From positions 76,503,642 to 76,567,641 of the forward strand of contig CM049306.1 of assembly GCA_026874595.1 (NCBI GenBank): DNA of 64,000 bases, read 5' to 3'. Below the pieces are notes generated by a model. That model saw nothing but the letters and a program-made list of their open reading frames with translations, was not told the DNA's origin and ran no database searches. A program made the position numbers and the translations under genes. This stretch comes from Sipunculus nudus (lineage: Eukaryota; Annelida; Sipuncula; Golfingiida; Sipunculidae). Below, piece after piece: positions 58,480 through 64,000 of the stretch (position 1 is the first letter of the stretch; each line of letters starts with the position of its first letter).

Positions 58480-58810
58480 AGGGGTCCCCATCTCTTGGTC
58501 TTAGGACATGTCTTAATCCAGAAGTTATGAGTTCCAAGTACTTGAAAAAATGGACCGGAGTCCTAAAAGTCTTGATTTGAGTCCACATAACTGGTGTTTA
58601 TGGTACACCATTATATGTAATCTATGTGACCCTTTTGACCAATATGATGGGTGGTATGTGTCAATGTTGTAGCACACATGCATGCTTGTGCTTTAAATAG
58701 TCTCCTGGACTATAGCGGTATTCTAAGTCCAATTTCTCAGGTCCTAACCTCTTGAGTCCAAGTCCAAACTTATGAGTCCAAGTCCTGAAAAGTAGATTCT
58801 TTATACCTGT
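58480..58810. repeat. AAGTCC/GAGTCC-rich repeat
   Basis: gagttccaagtacttg, gagtcctaaaagtcttg, gagtccacataac, gtctcctggac, cttgagtccaagtccaaac and gagtccaagtcctg recur irregularly. A related caagtccaagtctgag lies at 57902. Class unknown. Confidence 0.45.
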
Positions 58811-58874
58811 ACAGTCGGTTTGTGTTTTAACTTTTGAATGTTCAGACACTATGATTTTGTTGATGTGTGTATTC

Positions 58875-59292
58875 TTTTTTTTTTTTCTAAATTTTTTTGT
58901 TGGAGGTAACCGCCTCCATTTTTTTAATGCTAGTTTAACTAATTATATGTACATCTGCAGATTTCCATTCCGGTTTCTGACTACGTGACAGGGCAGTATC
59001 ACACGCTTCCACTCATTTGATATCCTGGTGTTAACCAGGCTCGATGACTACTGCACCTGCGGGCCCTGGGTTGGTAATCATACCACCGAGGACCCCTGAA
59101 AGGCGCACTCGTTTGTGAGTGAAACACGGTCGTTGGGCATGACCTTCCCATTAAGCCTGCAGAGCGCTCACCCTGGGTGGGGGCCGACTGTAAAAAACCT
59201 AACCGCCTCGTTCGGCTGAGGTTCGAACTCATGATCTCCCGGCTTTGAGTCCTGCGCTCTACCCCTGAGCCAAAGAAGTGTACACATACACA
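58875..59292 (-). mobile_element. tRNA-derived SINE-1, copy 2, complete
   Basis: On the minus strand: A-box-like tggctcaggggtagagcgc, B-box-like gagttcgaacctc (closer to the tRNA consensus than copy 1), then 'cacccagggtgagcgctc', 'gcaggcttaatgggaaggtc', 'tttcactcacaaacgagtg', 'gggcccgcaggtgcagtag' and 'ctggttaacaccaggat'. The 3' block agttaaactagcattaaaaa, ggaggcggttacctccaac leads into an A-rich tail. A perfect 13-bp target duplication gatgtgtgtattc flanks it (58862-58874 and 59293-59305). 418 bp. The 102-codon ORF on this strand lies within the SINE. Confidence 0.95.
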
Positions 59293-59598
59293 GATGTGTG
59301 TATTCATCTTTTTTGTGATGTCATTGAGTGTACATATAATGTCCTTTGCTGTGCACTCTCTCGGCAGTCACTAAGTGTATACATATGTAAGCTGTGCTTT
59401 TGTTCCCACAGTTGGCTCTCTCTTTTCCTTGAAATTGTTTATATAAACTCGGTGTGTACTGAATACTCAGGGGTGTAGCATAAACATGTGCATTGAGTAT
59501 GTATAGAGTGTATTGCACTTAAATCATTGCTTGATAAATTTCCCATGAAGTTTTTAATTATTAAAGTTTAATCAATTTAAGGTTGCAGTTTGCAAGCT

Positions 59599-59781
59599 TG
59601 GGGGCAGATCATGGATTTTGGAAAGGGGAAGGTCCAACCCAGGAAAAGTGATAAGAGAACCTGAAAGAAACTCCTCTGATTCAAAAAGAGAGAGGTTCAG
59701 GTAACAATTTGTTTTAAATTTTTAAAAAATGTTATTTAGGGGGGTTCAAACCCCAAGAATCCCCCTCTGGATCTCCCACTG
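59599..59781. mobile_element. GGATCC-type hAT-like MITE
   Basis: The left end is tgggggcagatcatggattt and the right end in reverse complement is cagtgggagatccagagg. A 5-bp direct repeat aagct flanks it (59594-59598 and 59782-59786). The interior 'ggaaggtccaaccc', 'gataagagaacctg' parallels copy 1 at 1270-1320. Confidence 0.7.
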
Positions 59782-59831
59782 AAGCTGCAAGTGGGTATGA
59801 CCAGTTACCCATTCACATGGGTGTACTGTCA

Positions 59832-60137
59832 AGGCCAAAAAAAATAAAGGTATGGTTCTCAGGCACTTTTTTTTCAGAATTCAGTGCGGGCGGGCGGTTA
59901 TTTTATTTGTGACCTTTTTTTTGAATGTTTTGATAAAAATGTCATATGATCAGGGAAAAGCATGGAAATAACAAATTTTTTTGCTAAACAGGTAAAAGCA
60001 CTACATAAATTGTATTATTTATCTTCTTGAAAGTTAAAAATCAAAATAAAAATTTTTAATGCCGGGGGGGGGGGGGGGGGGGGTAAAAATTGACACGGGC
60101 AGTGCCTGAGAACCATACCTTTTATTTTTTTTTGGCC
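59832..60137 (+). mobile_element. MITE-1, copy 5 of 5, with expanded G20 tract
   Basis: Long terminal repeats aaggccaaaaaaaataaagg, tatggttctcaggcac and gtgcctgagaaccatacctt, ttattttttttttggcc. The right flank is TA, the left CA. At the internal ggggttaaaattgac site this copy has G20 (60064-60083) where the others have G4 to G6. Confidence 0.92.
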
Positions 60138-60538
60138 TAAGGCTAATTTTTTTTAATTATTTAATTCACAGTCCCATTTATTTTTTATGGTGTGAGCAAG
60201 ATTTTTTTTTTGATAATTGAACACTCAAACAATTCTGTTTATATTATTAAAATTCCGATACTTTTATCATCTTCCAGATGGTGAATTTAGCCTGTTTACA
60301 TGTATATGTATAGTTCAGAATTCTTTGAGAGAAACTCATATTCTCTGTCAGTGTGTTAATAAAAGTAATAAATCATTGCATAAGTAAAGTTCTGCTGTGA
60401 TCTCAACCGTGTTCAACAGAAGTAAATGGACGTTTAAAACAGTTAGACTGTTGTGTGTTATACTCGTCATGCATACACAGTGGAGCCTGTCTTACAAATC
60501 AGCTGTCTTATAAGACCCCTTCCCTTTTAAGACCACCC

Positions 60539-61075
60539 AGTGGCGGATCCAGAGGGTAGAGCCTGGCGTCCCCCCCCCCCCCCCTAGCTGTAACACCTCT
60601 CATTCTATCTTTTTATTTTTCCACATATTTGACTCATTTTCATTTTTCAGACTTCATTTTTATTAATTAGCAATTAGATGTTTAAATTATCCACAGTTTA
60701 TTACTTTCCAGTTCATAAGTTGATGATATTAATGAATAGCTGTGTGCCTTGCTCAGGATTTAGCATCAAAATATTTCAATAATGAGGGAGGGAGACTTTA
60801 GTCTCTGCTGGGTCATAACTCCCTAAAAATTGAACTCGTATGTGAGTGAGGCACTTTCTTTATGGTAGCCTGCAGAGTGCTAGGCCTGGGCTGAAGTTGA
60901 GAGTGAAAAATCTCACTGTTCCTCTGGTGATACAGGTACTCAGGATCTGTGCTCTGCTGAGTCCTGTCAGCTTAATATAAGATTTCAGCATTTATTCAAT
61001 TATTTTACCTTAAACATTCCTTTTAAAAGATGAGATTATCTGAATCTCTTTTCTCAAACATCTGGATCCACCACT
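60539..61075. mobile_element. GGATCC-type hAT-like element with perfect 8-bp duplication
   Basis: The terminal repeats agtggcggatccaga and, in reverse complement, agtggtggatccaga differ at one base in 15. A perfect 8-bp target duplication gaccaccc flanks it (60531-60538 and 61076-61083), typical of hAT elements. A C15 run lies near 60571. A SINE-1 fragment sits inside (60770-60975), so this copy is longer than its relatives. Confidence 0.88.
60770..60975 (-). mobile_element. SINE-1 copy 3, diverged, nested
   Basis: On the minus strand: 'caggactcagcagagcac' (head), 'gtgagatttttcactctc', 'cttcagcccaggcctagcactctgcaggct', 'gtgcctcactcacatacgag' and 'gttatgacccagcagaga' follow the order of SINE-1 copies 1 and 2. 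The 3' half is missing. Confidence 0.72.
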
Positions 61076-61210
61076 GACCACCCTTGAGTGAACTGAAACA
61101 TACATAATACTTGAACTGACCTGTCTAGTAAGACCACCTGTAAAAAAAGACCACTTTAACCAGTCCAATGGGTGGTCTTATAACACAGGTTTCACTTTAA
61201 CTTGAAATAC

Positions 61211-61387
61211 AAAGCAGATCCAGGGGAGGGGTCAAGGGGGTACGGACCCCCCCTTTTTTTCTTCCACTGCAATTTTGCTGCCTGGCCCCAACCCTTTTCC
61301 CCACCTGGTGATCTTTTTTATGTTCTTCATTAGTCCTCCTTGGTTGAACACCCCCCACCCCCCTTTTCCTAAATCCTGGATCCCCCC
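61211..61387. mobile_element. GGATCC-type hAT-like MITE
   Basis: The left end is aaagcagatccaggggaggg and the right end in reverse complement is ggggggatccaggattta. The flanks tgaaatac (61203-61210) and tgaaatat (61388-61395) agree at 7 of 8 positions. 177 bp. It sits only 13 bp from the nested cluster. Confidence 0.8.
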
Positions 61388-61764
61388 TGAAATATCATAT
61401 CTGAATTTTGCTCAGTTGTATTATATACTGAAAAACAAATTGAAAAAATGCCCTGTTTGGCGATGATTTTCGCTTTTTCAACACATTATTTTATTAAATT
61501 TTTTTTTTAAGACAGTTCTATACTTCTTTATTGTTTGATTTTATCCTTTCACAGTATCCAGAGTGGTACCTTCTGCATTTACTGTGCTGTACAATATTTA
61601 TAAATTAGAATTACATGTATACGCAGTCAGTCTTATATTTACTGATAATTTACACAATTTCAGTGGCCACCCACTCAGAGAAGTTTTACGAAAATATATA
61701 TCCTGTTTACCTGTCCGGTAATAAAAATGCCAAAAAATTACTTCCTCTCCACCCCCATCATTCT

Positions 61765-61920
61765 GCTCAGCTGATTGTTAGTCATAAGAGCTATAACAAT
61801 CACCATTTGTCTTTTTCTGTTCAGCCATCTGGCCAGCCTGGTTGTCCATTAATGGAGCACAAATCGTAACGGTTAGACCTAGAAATTTAACTTCCATAAA
61901 ATTTGTTAAAAATCTCCTAA
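61765..61920 (+). repeat. Mollusc-type leader repeat, truncated
   Basis: 'gctcagctgattgttagtcat', 'agagctataacaatcaccat', 'ttgtctttttctgttcagcc', 'ggagcacaaatcgtaac' and 'ttaaaaatctcct' follow the leader at 21891. It ends abruptly in a TA tract. Confidence 0.7.
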
Positions 61921-61986
61921 TAAATAAATAAATATATATATATTTATATAAGTATATATAGTATATATTTATATATATATATAGTA
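61921..61986. repeat. TA-rich microsatellite
   Basis: ATATAT tract with TAAA units. Confidence 0.93.
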
Positions 61987-61989
61987 TGT

Positions 61990-63330
61990 AAAGAAAGAGA
62001 GAGTAGGTATAAAAAAATAGGGTAAAAAATTAAACAGATTAAAATTTTTTATTTAATATCCAACTTTAATTGGCCTTATATCTACATTTACACTGTAAAA
62101 TCTGCTGACATGTATAAGCAGGCTCTACCAGTCCACTTTAAATGCCTGCTAAGACATGTATTCATTGCTGTATTAATACTCTTCATACTCTATGGGTTTG
62201 GGAGGTACATCCACACCCCATTCACCTCCTGCTAGTGCATCATGGTCTAGCCAAAAGAATTAATTCCCAACCACACAAAAAATGACAAACAAGGTTTGTA
62301 GAACTGAAGCATTGTACTAGAAATAAAATATAGTCCTTTAAAGTGCTGCCTAATATGAAAGAATATGGTGTTACAAATTTTGCTGAAAAGAATTTCAAAT
62401 TTTCAGATGGACAAACAAGATTGAAAGTTGTTTGAAATATGTATGTCAGCTTTCATACATTTTTCATAAGTTTAAGAGGATGAAATTCATCACTTATTGT
62501 AGACCATGAATGTGGGAATCTAATATTACCACAAGTTCTTTAAATGTAATTTAATTGACTTTTGGTGCCTTCACATATGATTTGTCCAAATGAAGCTGTC
62601 ACCTCCAGTTGCATACCAGCTCAGTGCTGTGCCTGCCCATGAAATTTAATTACACCTATAACCTATAGAGAGATATATTTTATAATTGTGTGACAGAAGC
62701 TTGTACTGTGCACAGCTATTTGAAGCTAATGATATTAAAACATTAATGAACATATACATTTTTGTTAAAGTTTAAACTGTATGAATGCGTTGTATGTAAT
62801 ACTGGTCCACTGTTAGAGGATAATCCATTAATCTTTCCTTTTTATCTCTTGATTAGGCCACACACACAAAAGATCCACAGATTCCTGACTTCTGTTATTC
62901 ACAGTTATTTTTTTCAGATGAATCCTCAGTAATTTATATTGATCGTTCATGCCCTTATAGTGAGAGAAATGGCTAGCATATTTTACCAATATAGTGCAAT
63001 GCTATTTAAATAGTGATTTTCAGATGTAACAAACAGGTATGGCTTGCCTGCTGTTGTGTATTAGCCACTCTCACCAAATAATTAAAGTGACCAGTGAATC
63101 CAGGTCTGATCTTACCAGCTGCAATTATGATGATGATAATACCAACTTTTCATTTACATATAACACCCATACTCTCAGCAGTATTAAATTAAGCTCCATT
63201 GGCCCACATCCATGCACATATACAGACATATATAATACCTGGCTGTTATCAGGTTATTAAAGTGATCTTGCATCCTCAGGGAGCACTGATATGGCTATTA
63301 CTTGCATGGCTAATACTTGCATGGTAGATA
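61990..63330. other. Unassigned sequence
   Basis: No gene or dispersed repeat recognised. attacttgcatggctaat (63298) and atacttgcatggtag (63313) form a small 15-bp duplication. Confidence 0.4.
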
Positions 63331-63333
63331 CAC

Positions 63334-63460
63334 AGGGTCAGATCCAGAATTTCAGAGGGGGGGGGGGGGGTAGGTCCAAACCACAAAGACTAATACAAAA
63401 ACCTTTAAAAAATGTGGTTGCACAAAACAATGCGGAGGGGACCAGACCACAGCTGCTACA
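63334..63460. mobile_element. Partial GGATCC-type element
   Basis: agggtcagatccagaatttc, a G14 run, 'gtaggtccaaaccacaaagactaat', 'aaaacctttaaaaaatgtgg' and 'gaggggaccagacc' follow the family pattern. No right terminus found. Confidence 0.6.
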
Positions 63461-64000
63461 TTAATTTGTGTAAGACTTTAACTTTTTAGCTTTCTGTACA
63501 CAAACAGTGGTGACTGATTGGTTGGATCATCCCCAATTAGGACAAATATTACTACAGCAAAGTGTGGATCAAATTTTATTGGTCTCTTATATGTGAAAGG
63601 CAGATGACTGTCAGACTGGGTAACTAGATCCTGACCATGCTTGTAAAGTCCAATTAATAGTACCAGTGAGTGAGTTATTTGGATCGTAGCTACAGTGAAA
63701 ACTGTATTTAAGTCTATTTTGTCTTTTTAATTTTACAAGCAAAATCAGTTAACTACAACACAATAAGGTGCAATCAGGGGCAATATCCTCAGGAGTTCTC
63801 TCTGCAGTCTTAGCTGTAGTAAATGATATGGATTGATTAGTCGGCCAGTTCAACAGACGTAATTTTCTGATGAATAGGACTGAAGCCTTTGAGATGGTTG
63901 ACAGTCTTGAAGCAGGGATTAAAACTGTCCTTGAGGAAGATGCCCAGGGCTTCCATCTTTTGTTCTGGGCTTTCCGATATTAATGGTTAAGCAGTCTGTA
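63461..64000. other. Unassigned sequence
   Basis: No gene or repeat recognised up to the window edge. Confidence 0.4.

Larger units (their letters stand above)
60478..61197. mobile_element. MITE-2-type element hosting a nested insertion
   Basis: The left end cagtggagcctgtcttac and the right end, in reverse complement, aagtgaaacctgtgttat belong to the same terminal type as 26962-27145. Inner 'tcttataagacc', 'taagaccacc' and 'gtggtcttataacac' repeat motifs are split by a second element at 60539-61075. Removing it (and one 8-bp duplication) leaves about 175 bp, close to the 184 bp of the other copy. The right flank is TA, the left CA. Confidence 0.8.

Overview
This window is eukaryotic, AT-rich, gene-poor DNA, most likely from a marine mollusc and probably a bivalve. 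The basis is indirect. There are no long open reading frames (the longest is about 120 codons and comes from a TA microsatellite), and no operons, ribosome-binding-site spacing, rRNA or functional tRNA genes. The content is dominated by short non-autonomous transposons, tRNA-derived SINEs, minisatellites and long homopolymers. Several repeats belong to types I associate with bivalve genomes: a leader reading 'agctcag..tgactttcagtcat..gctgagctatag..gatcac..ttgtctgtcgtccgtctgtccg', modules carrying 'aggtcaaaggtcaaggtca', and arrays with internal 140-340 bp tandem cores. The species assignment is inference from memory of such repeats, not from a search.

Layout. 1-13 kb: sparse, with two copies of a TIR MITE (called MITE-1 here), one GGATCC-type hAT-like element, a 616-bp inverted-repeat element at 9.85-10.46 kb and several simple repeats. 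13.7-14.8 kb: a tRNA-derived SINE split by a TA-flanked MITE. 17-19.3 kb: a third MITE-1 copy and the best candidate for a real gene part, a possible terminal exon plus 3'UTR at 18722-19260. 21.9-25.5 kb: two unrelated tandem arrays, one of about 337-bp and one of about 285-bp dimeric units, both built around a GGTGGYGCCACC palindrome. 26.8-33 kb: TA tracts, small MITEs, a 35-bp minisatellite, a foldback element with long target duplications and an 18-bp minisatellite. 35.8-38.1 kb: a 49-bp minisatellite with about 520-bp higher-order repeats. 39.7-40.8 kb: a 144-bp array. 41.4-52.6 kb: a dispersed repeat in inverted orientation, the second foldback copy, SINE copies and a fourth MITE-1. 53.7-57.2 kb: more mollusc-type tandem modules rich in AGGTCA half-sites. 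57.5-57.8 kb: an unexplained GC-elevated patch with opposed ORFs. 58.9-63.4 kb: the second full SINE copy, a fifth MITE-1 with an expanded G20 tract, and a three-deep nest of transposons.

No gene could be confidently identified. The window is best read as intronic or intergenic DNA, possibly with a few regulatory islands that resemble conserved noncoding elements but cannot be confirmed without comparison. Its strongest content is the internal logic of the repeats: paired target-site duplications, an empty-site comparison between two SINE copies, nested insertions and higher-order tandem periods. All of these can be seen by comparing the window with itself.
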